Source of the DNA: Membranipora membranacea | Taxonomy: Eukaryota; Bryozoa; Gymnolaemata; Cheilostomatida; Membraniporidae | Assembly: GCA_914767715.1 (NCBI GenBank) | Contig: OU612067.1 | Coordinates: forward strand, 5,518,001-5,582,000 | Length of the DNA stretch: 64,000 nucleotides | Reading direction: 5' to 3' | Shown: positions 23,451-38,336 of the stretch, in pieces | How the letters are laid out: every line of letters starts with the position of its first letter | Position numbering within the stretch: the first letter of the stretch is position 1 | Notes under the pieces: generated by a model | Told to the model about the DNA's origin: nothing | Seen by the model: the letters and a program-made list of their open reading frames with translations, nothing else | Database searches by the model: none | Program-made: the position numbers and the translations under genes

Positions 23451-26400
23451 AAATTCCTTCTAGCAGTGATTCATGTGGGTAGTAGAGTTAATTTGGTCTA
23501 CGTTCGGTCACACGTCCACGTACTTCTGTAATCTCAGATAGCTTTACAAGCTTCCTTACTGTACTGTATTCTAAGATTGTAGGATTGCCGATAATTCGTA
23601 ATTATTGTACCCATTCACTATAATGCAGCTTGTCATGCCTACAACATGAACCAATATAGCAGTGAGCGTTTAATGTAGCCGCCGTCTCTATATATATTAT
23701 AATCTAAACACATGGTGTGAAGACACGCTGCCAATGAAAGATTATACATTTGATGTTAAAACACTCCAGTACACACATCAGGTAAGCAGCAGCGGCAGCA
23801 GAGGCAGCGATATATATAATTATGGAAATTCTGTTACACGCCTCTTAATTAACTTTATGAACACTTTATAACATAAAGTAGGTAAAGTAGACTGGCTATG
23901 TGGCAAATTAGTGACCAGATTTTAAAAGATTTAATGCATTAAAACCTGCAGGGCCTGGTAAATTACTATTAAAATTATATCAGAGTTTGATGAAATGATG
24001 CTACATGGAGACAATACTTTATTGAGTAATAAGGGTAGTTTGTCTCAATTATTTAATTAATGGTCAGTGCTGTGAACTTGTGGGAGAGGTACAGCTAGGG
24101 TACATTGATTTATAATGTACAGATATTAGGCTAATATTACAAGCAACATCTCTTAATCAACACAAGCAAGGGTCAATAAAAAGTGTATATTTATGTTTAT
24201 AATGCAAGCAAGGGTCAGTTTTTAACTTTTCTGATGTTAGATTTAAATCTTTGCACACCCAGTAGTTGTATATCATATACTGGTTATGTGATGTAATTCA
24301 ACAATCAGAAGCAGTTATTTTATTGATTACCTGTTGATTTGTGTGCTAAACTCCATTAACAAGGAGAATACAAACAATCCAGTGTAAATATTCAGGAAAT
24401 GGACATTGTGGGTGACATATGGGGCAGCTTTTATGTGCTGGGATATATCCAGGTCTATACCTGTGGGCGAAATTTGACATTGATACCTTTGAACAGCTGC
24501 CGATAAGGTTTTGCTGATGTCATACACTCCCATGTTTTTTGTAGCAACTTACAGTATTATATCTGGCCATATTGAACCCCATAATTGCCATTAAACCATG
24601 ATCTTTTACTATCATTTGAAAAAGCCTTTTAACATTGAGACGATGAAATGCCATGTGGTGTATTTCCATTATTGTCCATTATTATAACACCAAAGCACCC
24701 CGCCCCTACCCCTTCCGATTTCACTTACTATTATTGCAACTTTCAGGCACTTTAGCGAGCCAAGAATCAAATTTTTATGTAATCTGTCTGAGCCTGTGGA
24801 CCCAAATTTCAAGTGTAGCATAAAAATCTATATCCTAAAACATGTGAAAAACCGATATATCGTTGTTTCTATTAGGAACCGCATTAAATTTGTTGAGAAA
24901 AACATTAGTTTTACAGCTCACCGTATTTTGTAATTCACCATAGCATGTGAAACCATGTGTCTCGTGTGATGAACTGAGTATGACTAGCTCAGAACTGAGC
25001 AGGGAAAGATATAACAGAGCTAAACTTAATGTCTCAACAGGGCTTGAGTGCTGTTTACTTGTTCATTAAAATCCTTCAAGTGAGGATTTTCTATAATTAC
25101 GGCAGATTATTGTTATATTGTTGGTCATTTATCAATATCAATTAAATTATGGGATAAAATCTTCAAGTATCCCAGGGATCTGTGTGCCAATTAGTTAGAG
25201 GTTGTTTTGGCCTTACCATAGCTATAGTAAAACTCAAAGGGCTGTTTTCGGTTTCACTTTAACTCGGTATATGAATTGACAATGGTTTTGTACACCTACA
25301 ACAGCTGAATTTGTTCTATGACTGATTAGAAACCTCTTTAATCTGTCCCTGCAACTTACCCGAATTGGGAACACAATATTTACAACCACATACCATAAAA
25401 ACTCACTACCATAAAGTATATCATTAATGGCATCTACCCTAGAGGAGTAAACATCTGCTAGAGTTTAGTTTAGCTAGTTTTGGGTGAATGTTAGCTAGCT
25501 CCAATTTTCATTAACTAATGTTAGAGCATATGTCAGCAAGGATCAGCGTATATGTTAGCTAGCTATAAATTTTACTATTTCAATCATGTGTGAAAAGGCC
25601 AATTTTTCCCCCTGCAAAAACTCGTCTCCTCTCGGATATTACATTTGTTTACTTTTATATCATGATTGTAGCAATAAATAAATATCTTATAAACTTACAA
25701 GAGATATGCTGCCTTGTACAAGGTGATGAATCTGTAAGCTTCAGTCTGACTCGACATCAGACTATGTGATTGAACGTCTTGTGTACAAGTACAAGTTATG
25801 TCTTAGTCAGTCCAGTCTCATGGGGCTCTATAAAAGAGAATAAATCAACTCAAGTGTTTGTGAAATTTGATATGGCATTGATCTCCAGAAACATAGGCCT
25901 TGTATGGGAATGCATTATGGGAGAGAGGATGGTGGGAGTGCAAATTAAAAATGCATAATGGATGTTTGCTCTTGAATTTGGTGCTTACAGAAAACTGATG
26001 ATGAAATTAAGTAATGGGATGGGTGAAAACAAAATGTCACTTAGCAAGCTTTTGTGCACTTATTCAGCAAGGTGATAAATGTTTAATTTCATACAAAAAC
26101 AAAAGTTTCCTGAACTAATAACCATAAAATATCAAATATAGATATAAATAAATGTTATTGATCATTATTTTAGCGAAGTTTCAATGTCAGTGCAGCTATA
26201 CATTCTTTAGCAACTTAACATAAGTAAATGCTATCCAATGATTATCCCACGAGTTTGTGATTCAGCCTCTGAACTTGCACTGGGTGATTTAATATCAGGT
26301 GCCAAAATCTGAAAATGTTAGTTTACACTCATATTAGACCAGACAGTTTACTTTTTCACTAATTGGCGTGATGTGGGTGCATTTTAAGCGTCGCTGCTAA

Positions 26401-27048
26401 CGAACTTAAATACAATATGACACTTGCAAAAGAGGTGTCTGAGGCCCGTGCTCAACAAGTATCCTCACAACTATCTGGTACCATGTATCCATCCATCAGC
26501 ACAGAATTATTCAAAAAGCTTGGCATAAAATGCCAGGTTCTTCAAAGCACAAAAAACTTAACAGTGTAACTACTAACCAGTAAAGGATGGTCAGACCAAA
26601 TCGTGTTTCACTGATAGCTTGAATTGCGAGTCAGAACAGATGAGTCACCAGTGAATCCCATTGATACCTTCAAGTTGTGTACCAGTCTTCATAAAGTATG
26701 TTGTTGGCAGAGATTGTTGTTTGGCTGTTGAAGATCAATTGCATTACAGAAAAAGAAAGCAAATAAAATGTTATCATCACAGCTGTGTATCAACTCTCTT
26801 TTCCATTCAGAGGCTATTAATCCAGCAAGTGCAGAACTTAGAAAAAAACTGTTCCATGTCTTGTCTTGACCACACAACTCGTGAGATATTTTGAAATTGT
26901 TTTGTTTTTGTCTGCAGTCCATTACATGAGCAAACAATTGTTCATGACTTCATCAAAGATTGACTGCAGAAACACCTAACAAAAACAGCAGCCCGTTCAA
27001 ACATTACTGCAGTAATTGTACAAACCTGTCACATGATATAGTTATAGT

Positions 27049-27159
27049 GAGCTCAAATTGTGTCGAGATGCTGGTAGAGGCATTTCATTATCAACTACTT
27101 TGGGAAGTGGTTGATAATGAAACGCCTCTACCAGCTATCCCGACACAATTTGAGCGCTT
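27049..27159. repeat. Near-perfect 50-bp hairpin
   Basis: The left arm begins GAGCTCAAATTGTGTCGAGA at 27049. The right arm ends TCCCGACACAATTTGAGCGC at about 27157. They pair over about 50 bp with two or three differences and a loop of about 8-10 bp. It is 270 bp past the predicted polyadenylation signal of UBAP2L and inside no gene I can define. Confidence 0.85.
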
Positions 27160-27426
27160 AAACTAGCGTGCAGCAGGACTTCAGATCTAGTGAGGAGAAT
27201 TAAACTCTTTCTCACAACACCAAGTCATCACAAGTCCAGACTGTAACTAACCAGGCAAACTGACTCCCACTCAAGCTAGCTCAAAGTCCATGACATACGC
27301 AGGAATGCTTTGTCTAGATACAAAAATTGTCTGGATCCTTGAAAAAAATCAAAGAGTTCTAGTCTACAAATCCTTGATAAGATGATAGTGGAAAGTTAAA
27401 ATCAATTTGTTCACTTTCATAGAACA

Positions 27427-27432
27427 TTTATT
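27427..27432 (-). terminator. Polyadenylation signal of the UBAP2L homologue
   Basis: AATAAA on the minus strand (TTTATT as written), about 485 bp downstream of the stop codon. No other hexamer was noticed between it and the stop. Confidence 0.55.
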
Positions 27433-27915
27433 TTGTAGATTTTTAAAGTTCACAATAGAATCTGTTCTTAACACAACAAACAGTCCACTATACAAAACAT
27501 AACAAGTCAATCTTTGACAAGTCGGAGAGAGAAAGAGAGTAAATTTATAATATTATTATTCCATATCTTTTCTTATGTAATAATAAGCCATCACTCGTAG
27601 AGGTGGCCAGAAACATTTACAGGTTATTCATAAAAAAAAACTAGTCGTGTGAGAGAATGAGATTTTACCGAGTACATCAAGGTAGCTCATTTATACTCTC
27701 CTGACAACGACAGAAAAAATAGTTACAATCAGACTTCAGCCAATGACAAATGAAGACACACAAACAAACAGTGGTGCACAAAGTAACCCCTTAATCAGGG
27801 GCGTATATGAGAAAGCGCTTCTTATAGATTAGAGTTCACCTCAAATATAACCGGATGACGCAATGTCAGAGTTAGCCTTAGTTCCACTGTGCGATGGATT
27901 GTAGTGGGCCGGGCG

Positions 27916-30900
27916 TTAGTTGCTCCACCCACTGCTGTAGTAGTTTTGCTTGTTATGAGACTTACCCATACCAGACTGTGATCCGCGTCCGCCAACATTA
28001 GTATCCTGAATAATATATAATATAATTTGCATTTAACAACAGATACTGCGACATAAATTCTTTTCCCATGGCTTTCTGTTCCTAAAACTTTTCATCACCT
28101 GTACAATGAGCCCTCAGTATACTTTAAATGCCATATCAATATTCTAGTGAGCTACGAAAATTCTCTGAATTCAAATAAAAATTCTACGAAACCCATCCAA
28201 TAAAATCGAGTCTATCAAAAAAAGCACATGAGAATTGAACACCTAGGGTTGCTCCAAACTACAAGCTATCAAACACAGTGAATCACTGACTGCCTGTGAC
28301 ATACCTGGGCTTGTCCGATCTGAGATTGTATGAGGTGTTGTTGACCAGGCATCATATGAGCAGCGTGTGTGGTCATGTAAGGAGCACCTGCCCCATACAT
28401 GGCAGCATTAGCTTGACTATTAGTACCGGCAGACTTATACATAGAGTTCAGATCCGCTGAGTTTGTGTTAGCCGAGCCTCCTGTCAGATCTGTATATAGA
28501 CAAGGTTTGATATCTGGTACCGAGGGGATATTACTGTCACATTGGCAGTTTTATAGTAATAGTATAATAAACTTCATTAAAGTTAACTCAAATTACAGAA
28601 TTGAAAAAATTTCCAGTAGAAGCTTGATACTATGGAAGTGTGATATGGGTGTGCTGTCACCACAAAAAGGTCTCAGATGAGTCATCATAATGTCTAACGG
28701 AATATGTGTGAGCAATGAACATGTAGTAGTGAAATTTGGACCGTGACTCTAGCACCATGAATGGATAATAAACGAACTTATTCTATATAGAGGAACACAA
28801 CCTGTGATGGTTGATAACAAGAGAAAATATGTCTAAATCTACTTACTACTGGTTTGCTTGTTGGCAGAGTTGTATTTATTATAATCTGAGGATGAATGCC
28901 CTGACATGCTGTCATCATATCCAGTGGAGTTGTTCCCTCCGTAATAGCTGCTGCCAGCTGCCGTGTTACTGCTGCCGGACTTTTGACCAGAATATACGCC
29001 ACCCGCTGTGTTCGTACCGGGCATCGTCATGTTCTGTGTTACTGCTGGCATCTATAAAAAGAAAAAATAATATCTATGTCATTATCATACATGGTATCAC
29101 AGAGTTCATATCCGTACTCAGTGATGGTATTTAAGTATAACATACCATGTCATTTGCTTTGTTATATCAGCAATGACTGTCTCTACTATGTTGCAAGGAG
29201 ACCCAAGATGTTGTGGCTGTAAGAGGATTCTTGGATATGGCATTGCCTAACTGGGTCCAAACTCACATACTACATATACATAGGCTATCCCTCAAAGTAT
29301 ACATTGGCATTACACTTATAATTCATACAATTTGCCAGGGAACTGATATAACCTGGATGTTTGGATAGAGTGCTGTCTGAATTTTACAGGGCCAGGAAGT
29401 TGCTCAATATGTTCCACTTGGCAACTTCCTGAGAATTATCCTGTTCACACAGAATTCAGCATATTATTGGGAATTGATAACCTGCTGATGGAAAGTGTCA
29501 CTTTTACAGCAATAATAAATTCTGTCTAGGGGTAAGCCACAATTGATATTTGACTGGAACCCTAATTCCACTTTCCTTGTGTGCACATGGATGTCAGAAA
29601 AAGCTAAATTGTATCATATCATATCATGTTAGTTGTCCTCTCTTTGAACTTAAATGTCAGAGAGTGGGTAACTCCTAAATACTACATTTTCAGCTGCTAT
29701 AAACTTTGGCCTAAATGAAGGAGAGTATCAAATTGCTATAAATAACTCTGATTGGCATAGTCACTACACTTCAACGCACAAACGGAGCCAAGGTTAGGCA
29801 ATGTAAATGGTTAGCGTATGCACACCTAGTATCAACTTGATATATACCTAGTAATGTGACATTTTCTTAAAGTCAACTAAACCAACCATGCTTAAATCTC
29901 ATGATAACAGCTGCAGCAGCACTGACTGACTGACCTGTTGGAATATTCCGTAGTGACTCATAACTCCAGGGTAGTAATAACCTGTGGGATGATATCCTGG
30001 AGGTAACGACATGTACTGCTGTGACTGGTTACTACCCTGCTGTGACCCCTGACCTCCTGGGCCCTGTTGTGATTGGCTAGGCTGGTTAGACTGAGCTCCC
30101 TGCACAGTGGGAGACTGAGCATCGAGGCGTGTCATCTTACCATCACCTGATCCTGTTGCTACAAAAGAAAAGGTGCCATTCGAATGTTGAAGTGAGCATT
30201 CCATATTTTGAAAAAGTGTGGCCAAAAATCATGCTCCCAATGTGAATACTATGGCTAAGCTAGTACACATACGCTAGAAGAGCTGATCTATAATGAGATC
30301 AAAATGCAAGCTCGAGTTGAGGATAATTTCAGTAATTTAATTTAACTAAAAACTATACTCAACACAAAAATACATGTAAATGATATGATTTTGTATAAAG
30401 CATGCTGCACAGTATATCATAAGCAGGATATTGCTACTGGTTTAGTTTTTAATCTCAGCTAAGACTTACCAGGGAACCCTGCGATAGAACTGGTAGGCAT
30501 AGAGTACTGACTCATATCATAATATCCGGCAGCTGTACCGGCCATCTGCTGGTACTTCTGCATATCTTCTAGATTAGTAGCTGCCGGGTAGAAGGGCTGA
30601 TTGGGAGTCTGCAACAACAATGCGAGATTATAGAATGTTGTTATAACCTATTGCAAAGTGTAGCCTATGCGTTTAGCATGTTGCGACAAGTATATATGAG
30701 CATTGCTATTCTTAATATAATAAGTAAGGTTATATCCTTTCTCTATAATAATCAAATAAAATGAAGGTCGGTGACTCTATATCAAAGGAATTGTGAAATC
30801 ATTGTCCAAGAAACCATTACAGAGCATAACACCCCTCATATGAGTTGTCTTGTTACATTGTCTGATGATATACACTACTCACATAGTACTGTAGTCCTGG

Positions 30901-33900
30901 GATCATGTAACTACCTCCAGGCATCTGCATCACAGGGGCTGCTCCAGCAGCTGCCTGAGCTGCAGGGGGTGGTAGATTTGGGGGAGCTTTACTAGGACCA
31001 GTGGAGCGTGACTGTGACTGCTGCGTGCTCATTGGCTGCACAGAAGAGGTTACTCCTGAAAGGGAGGTGGCCGCCGCAGATGAAACTGCAACTCCTGATG
31101 TATACTAAAATATAAAACCAGTCATCGAATCATCGTACAAAATTAATTCAACAGCAAAGCTCATATATGAGACAGTAAGGATCACTTCAGTAATATAGAT
31201 GTTCCGCTCGTCATGAAAAACATCATTATTTTTAATATTATATTTTGAGTTGATTCCGTTAGATGTATCTGCAACCATTGATATAAATGTATAAACATAT
31301 ATATCGGTGTCTGCAACTCTGAAAGTAGCTCACCATCAGACTTACAAATGAATATCAATCTAACGTGCTTTCCTACTCTGACCGAAGGAAAGATAGTAAG
31401 GTATGGGCGTGACATAGGTGTAAGGTCATCTGAGACAACACAAGTAAAAAGCATAAATTGATACTTACATAAGAGTTTTGCTGTTCGTTGGACGAATAAA
31501 GACTGTTGGTATATTGGTTGGCAGGTTGGGAGCTCGCACTGGTTTGGTATCCGCTTCTACTGTCTTGTAAATTATGATAAAATCCTCCACTACAAAATAA
31601 CAAAAACTTAGCAAACACACACACTTTGAGTTACAGGTATATACGAATATACGACAGTATGAAAATTACACATTGAATTCAATCGCTGCTACACAAGGTG
31701 TATTGCTTTACATGGGCACATCCAACTGCAACACATCCTTGATACCGTATCAGATTTCAAGGTTGAACATTCATCATCAAAAATTAAAACTGGTCAACAA
31801 CTCATCATTTCCTACTGCTATTCTTAGTACATATCACATAAATCCCAGCTTATATCACCATTAGTGTACACTACGTGCTGGGTATAATGCTGGACATGAC
31901 AATAATTTGTTCCTGCTGGAGTTGTGGCCAAGTTCAGTTATGTGATTGTGGCTACACTGGGTATGATTGTACGCTAATAACCTCACTATATAAGTACATA
32001 CCTGCTGGCTCCACCACCACCGCTCTGATGAGGCTGCCGATTTGACGTGGTGTTATGGAATGCTGACTGGTTGTTATCTCCTGTAGCACTGCCACTCGAT
32101 GGTGACTGACTCTGCTGTTGTTGTGAGAGTTGTCCCCCTTGCTGCTGCTGTGTATGTGACGAGCTGATTGGCTGCTTATACTGAGATTGGCCTGACACTG
32201 AGTAGCCGGAGTGCGCAGACTGTACCTGCGCCGAGGACTGCTGAGCGGGTTTACCTGCAGCCGCTGTCTGCTGCTGAGCACTGCGATAACGGGTATTATA
32301 GGTAAGTTATAAAAGTATCAACAATGTGAACAGGTGATCTATTTGACTCACAAAATCATTTGCTGTGTGGCAAAATATCTGTTTTGTTGTGAAGCAATCT
32401 TGAAACTTCAACGGTTTCATTCTATGCACTACAAGACTCTTTTTGTTCCAATCAGTGGTTTATATCAAGGAAAATTACTGCACTACAGAACTTTGATGCC
32501 TTTAAAATTTCTTCTGTAATAAATTGGAGCTATTACAGTAAGAGGAAGATGGCTGTCAAGTGTAACTATCAATTAGAACATACCCATAAATCGAAGAGGA
32601 AGTGTTTTGGTTGTTTGGAGGCTGTGATTGGCTGGTTTGTTGTGAGTGTGATGTCGGTGATCGGCTCTGCTGCTGACCTTGTTGAGATGTCACTGCATTG
32701 CCACCAGGCTGCTGACCGACACCAGGTGGGAAGGGTATTGGCTCAGGGCCGCCTACCCCCGTCCCCGATGATGAGGATTTGTTATCACTGGTATACAGGC
32801 TAGACTGCTGAGACGGTTGATTCATCTAATGAAGATCATTGGAAAGGGTTGGTTGTCAATAATCCAATCAATCCATCAAAAAGGCTCTAACCACAACATA
32901 TTGGAATTTTATTTCCTTCACAACCATAGACTTGATATTAAGAACTTAGTATTTTAGGTCTATGTTCACAACCAATTAGAGATGTCTATAAACCCTCGAA
33001 ATATCCAGGTATAATAATCATCTGAAGAGCAGGCTTATGATGAGTCATCAACAGGAATTTTGTGGGAAAATTTGACAAAATTTTCTCAGACTACTCAGAT
33101 ATGCAATATTGTTCACTCGATAACAACTTTTGCAAAGATTTGTTTGTTAAATACACCACCAGGATATCATCAACCGGAATGAATCATTGTCATGGCTTCC
33201 GACGATCAACATCAGTAATCCATTTCCTACCTGTAAGGAACCAGTCACGGCGTTGGACGACGAGTATCCACTAGTTATAGAACTACCAGCATCGAATGAA
33301 AGACCACCGGTATCTGAGCCAAAATCCATCGTACCAAACTGTACTCCGAGCTGGTCCATCATAGAGGTGGCAGCGTTATGTGGCATCTCTACTGGTGCTG
33401 TCGGAATCTGTAATAGTAGTGAGGTTACGATGAAATGTTGGAATCAGTGGAATGAACTTAAGTGTTTCCCAGATATTAACAATTTCTGAATGGTAGTGTT
33501 GATGTTGAGTGAAAAATGAGCACATTTCAATGTTATCGAACCTTGGTCTGATAGAGCAATGAAAATAAACTAATACAAACACTGTGAATTCCGAGAAATT
33601 GACTACAGATTTAAATATTTTGTCATAAAGATGATGAAAGATGAGGAATTTATTGTTGTGTCAAGCATGTGATGGTGATATCAACCTAACGCTGAAACTA
33701 CATGATTTGATAGCTGACTCATAGGGGCCAACAGAGCAAAATAAATAAGATTCCAATCATACAGTTAGGTAGCTAAATGGCTCACAGAGGCACCCACTCA
33801 CAACTTTGAACATTCACTAATAACCGCGACTCCACTAGCCCACAACAACCTCATAGGGATCATGTGGCTATGATATTATATACCTTAGTTGACGGTGGAG

Positions 33901-36900
33901 GTAGTTTAGACCTCTGTTGTCTCTGTGGTTGTCTCTGAGGGAGTCCTCCAACTGGTGCTACCGCTGAGCTCGGTATGACAGGCTGTGAGGACACAGTCTG
34001 CGGACCATTCTTCTTATCGTCCATCTGAGACTGAGTGGCCATACCGATAGCAGACTTAATACTATCACTAGCCAGCTGATTATCATAGTGTGAGGTGACA
34101 GAGGGAGGGTTAAACGTTTCCACTTGTTGTTTCGGAAACAGAGTGTCGATGTTTAGACTAAAACAGAGAGAAGGCACCCATTACTTACTGTCAGGCCAGC
34201 AAAATATATGACATACTTTGGATCTGTATAGGGTGGCAACTAAATAATTTGAGGCTGTAGCACAGAAAAGTTCCTCAAGGGCTGTTACCGTGAACACTGA
34301 CATTAATCACCTGTTGGTTATTTGACCATGTGCAAATCTCCTTGTTAAATATTCAGTTTTTCAGCCAGAAGAGCGGCCAGACAGGGTTTGCTCACAAAGA
34401 CAACAGTCATGATTAGGTAAAATAGAGCACAGCTGTTACTGATTGTCAAGGAATTTCAGATGTTATTATGAGGACAGGTTGATTGCGAGACTATAATTAA
34501 ATAGTTATCAATAACCTGCGTTTCCTCAGCCATGCGTAAAGACAAAAACAATAAATTACAAAACTGGAAACGGTCTACTTTTTAAATGTGTTGCAAATGT
34601 ATAAATCACTATGGAGATTATAATTAAGAAATCATGCTAATATTCTTCTTAATTGTGTCATATCAAGTACATGCTCCAATTTACAGTATGAAGCATGTGC
34701 GCAGACATATGCAATCTGACTGATAACAAAGATGTAAATAGGTAGCAATTTAAAGGATTTTAGCTAGTTGGAATCAAAGTATAACCTGCACAAACAGTTG
34801 GAGGCCCATGAATGAATGAATGAATGATGAGAGGCCATCACACATTTAATACCCTGGTAATGTAATACCTGCAGTGATTGGGTCTCAACTAAGTGTTGAA
34901 TTAATCAATTGTGCTAAATTGTAACTTTCAAAGATGCCCAGACAACATTGTTTGAAAAACAATTGAAGCCCTGATAGAAACAGTCAAAACCAGCAGGGTT
35001 ATAACATAACTGTTGTATGGGCTACTCATATCTTAGGACTTAGAGCCTATACTGTCAGCAGATTGTCCATTCAGAGAGGCCTAGTTTAACCTTTCTCCTC
35101 CTTACTAGGCCTACATAGGCTTGACACAGATTCATTCACAGCTAAATTTTAGGTGAGCGTTCATATAGATTTACTATTGAGTTACATAGCTATATCATAC
35201 ATGCAGCTATTTGTACTAGGAGACATCACCTGTCCCACACTTACCTTGTTTGCTGTTGTGAGGGTTGCTGCACGGTACCACCATTTAAGTTTGTACTGAT
35301 TGGCTGAGAAGGCGGAGTCTGTGTCTGAGGGGGTGTGGCTAAAGCCGCCGCGGCAGTCGGGTCAAATTCTGTAGGTGTAGGGAAAGTGTCAGATGGCTTT
35401 GAAGATGCTTCAAAGACATGTGTTCCTTTGAGGTCACCTACCAAAATTGTAAATAAAACTTTAGATGGAGGTAATTCAGTGAGCAACAAGTATATTTATT
35501 AGCAGCCAGATATGGTTATAATCAGAACAGACTGCAAAAGGTTACGCTGTAACTTTACACCAATTTTGCAAACTTTACTCAGCAGCACTCTTAAACAGCA
35601 GCTTATCATAGGTACAATTTGCACTCTATACCTGACGCTCAACCAGACTAAGATATCATCAGGTTGACACTCAAGACTAGAATCATTTGATGCTCTGAGC
35701 ACATATCACAGTAGTACATCTATATGCTGTGATTGAAGATGATGAATGTTGGTTGCAATCACTGCCATCAATCACAGCGGCATAGTCTATCTATATACTG
35801 ACCAGTCCATTGGTTATCTTCTTCACCTGTCCACATCTCTCCCCAGGAGTCGGTCTTAGGGTTAGCCTCAGCTTCACTGGTCCATGTTCCAATCTGTGGG
35901 GCACCAGCATCACCACCCGTATCACGAGACCCATCGCGATCTCTGTTGTTGAAACCGCCAGACCGATACCCACCTTCACTGCAAACCAAATATCATAGAT
36001 TGAGTGATTGTTCCCAACAAAACAGATACAACGCTGTCCCTCACATAGTTACATCAGTATGGAACGAGTATGTAGGCAGGATAGTGTTAGGGTTAAATAT
36101 TAGATAGCCATTTTGGTCTGAATGAGATATACATCTTTGGAGGACTGAATCACATATAGTCAAGTCTAATCACGGTTTGCCTGCTCTACATAAAAGATGA
36201 GAAGAAGGTAGCCTACAGTTATCCTTGTATCGAATATGACGTTGTGCCATTATTACATACCGTGAACCGCCCCTGCCTCTACCACCTCTTCCTCTGCCAC
36301 GACCCCTCTCTCCGCTTCCAAATCCTCCTCCGCGCCTTTCTGATGAGTAATCCCCACCATCCCGGCCACCCCTCCTACCTCCACGCTGTAAGCGAGGTGG
36401 GGCATTGCGAGGATATGACCTTTCTCTGCAAAAATATCAGGATAACTGTTATCACAGATTGAGGAAATGCAGAGGATCACATATTTTATTATGTTGTATG
36501 ACAAAAGAACTAGTCTAGACTCATCCTATTGTAGGAGTGACTGTGCAAAGTGTCTATCTATTTGCCCAACAAAGGATCAATACCAGCCTGTATGTAGTGC
36601 GTTATTTATTGTTATCTCCATAGAAATGAAACGCCCTGATTTCAAAAACAAGTTGACACCAAAACATTGCGTCATTATTTACTCATATCCCTGTTATCAA
36701 TAAAGCATCACTAAGAATCAAAGCACTGACAGTGAATCTTTTTTTTCTGATAACCACAAACGTTTACTACATTGTGTACACAAGTTTTGGTAGGACAAAA
36801 CTTAGTCAACATTTTCTCATGAACGCCAAGGAGATAAAATTTATGTAGATGATGATGGGCCTACCTGTTTTCTTTCCAGCCATCGTTAAACGTGTCTGTC

Positions 36901-38336
36901 TGTTCTTGTGTTTCTGATTCATCATGTTCAGGGGCGGCTTGCGGTTGTTTCTTCTTACTCTTTGTTTTCTGTTCCTGCCACTCACACTGTGTAAAGGAGT
37001 ATTATTTGCAAATAGAATCATCAAAAAGGTTGGACAACAAACATTTATAATATGTTTACTTACATCAAAGTCTAAAACTGTATACATTTTGCAACACCAC
37101 AGTGCTTGTAGCAAACTAGCTTGATGGTGTCAGTGTTGCAATACTGTCAGCAGATAACAATCAAAACAAACGCAAGCGAAACTGTAACAGGAAGTTGAGA
37201 TATTATACACAATCAGAAAGTCATCAAAGTATATAATGGACATAAAAATGAGTCATTCTTGAGTAGTTCGGATGGAATATATACTTTAGCAAGTAACAAA
37301 CCTTCATATCGTTGTTGGATTCGAAGAGGAGATTTACAGCATCGTTTAAATCATTACCACTGTCGTGCAAAGCAAATATCGCATTCTCTTGTGTGCAGTT
37401 TGTCATGTCCATCAACTACAGTGAAAATAATCGGCTATTAAATAAACGTGTTCTCATTGATTGATAGCAGATTGCACCTTCTGCATATAGGGAAATAGGG
37501 AAAAAGACCAAATCTAATTCGGATGATTATTTAGCCAGAGTTATTGGGAAACATTTCATCCATCAGGAACTCAAACTCAGCTAAAATAGAATACCACAGA
37601 GCAGTTTCCTGTTCCTATTATTATTTAGCCTGTACTCTATCATCATAACAGCAGTGTCTTGGAACCTCCCCTAAATTGAAGTGTTGCCCAGCTTAGAGTC
37701 AGCAACTTCTTTGAGTTTTGCGTCGCGTAATGCACAAAGCTGATGCTGCCTAGCACATAATTTACTACCCATTAATGCATCGCTGCGAAACCTTGGTTGC
37801 CCTTTAAGTCAAACAAGTGTAAGATAAACCTGACTGAACTAGTTATTGCTCTACAATGAACGGCAAATCATAAGTGGACTGTTGTTTACCTGACAGATGT
37901 ATGACACTTTTAGTGGAAACAACTTTGGATCAGTAGGCCCAAGTCGCTTGATTCTAAGATGTAACTTTCAAATCTTCTCACACTCTCAGTGGATGCCACT
38001 GCACAGTGTATCAGGTAGAACACAAGCTAATGAATTTGTGGGACCAGGACACATACCTGTTGAACTTTGGCTTTTAGATCAGGATCCAGCTGTTCCTGGT
38101 TGTGTGTGGTTTCTGTATTCTAGAAAAACAAATGTACAAATTTTATTGAGGCTTCTCTAAGCAGACAAAATACAGACAAAACTAAAAGCAAGACGAGCAG
38201 CAAGTCTTAATTTTGTACAACAGAACTCAATTCTTCTTTCTTGATACGCTGCACTACTCACTTTAATTGTGTCATCGGGTTTCTTTGTTTTACTATTTCT
38301 CTCCAGCCTGCCATTGGAGGCACTGTTTGCTCTCAT
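27916..38336 (-). CDS. UBAP2L: UBAP2L / Lingerer homologue (complete, 18 coding exons)
   Basis: Cytoplasmic RNA-binding and stress-granule protein of the UBAP2/Lingerer family, 1021 residues (human about 1090). Exons: 38336-38262, 38119-38057, 37415-37302, 36986-36865, 36425-36261, 35978-35803, 35437-35245, 34157-33884, 33407-33231, 32825-32584, 32280-32002, 31589-31469, 31104-30883, 30608-30470, 30158-29935, 29051-28847, 28489-28305, 28005-27916. Domain order: UBA at about 37-80 (LDPDLKAKVQQ, NAIFALHDSGNDLNDAVNLL), basic linker (KTKSKKKQ), RGG box at about 126-180 (GGRRGGRDGG, RGRGRGGRGRGG), Trp-rich segment (TWTSEAEANP, WGEMW), the family block IPTAPVEMP..VQFGTMDFGSD at about 395-425, Gln/Ser-rich low-complexity stretches, KAPPNLPPP at about 706-714 followed by YMIPGLQYY, and a Tyr/Gly-rich tail ending YYSSGWSN, like the family C terminus. 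All phases join. Head-to-head with ROGDI. Confidence 0.96.

Larger units (their letters stand above)
18600..27426. other. Gene-poor region
   Basis: No multi-exon gene recognised on either strand. Entries inside it: a possible non-coding nAChR exon (23399-23450), an intronless frame for a possible secreted protein (21186-21635) and a strong hairpin (27049-27159). It should contain the promoter of the alpha nAChR gene. The other open frames are short, with no recognisable domain. Confidence 0.5.

Noticed and set aside
24327-24533. 68-codon minus-strand frame ending at a donor-like CAACAG/GTAATC
   Set aside because: No similarity, no partner exon and no signal peptide; indistinguishable from chance.
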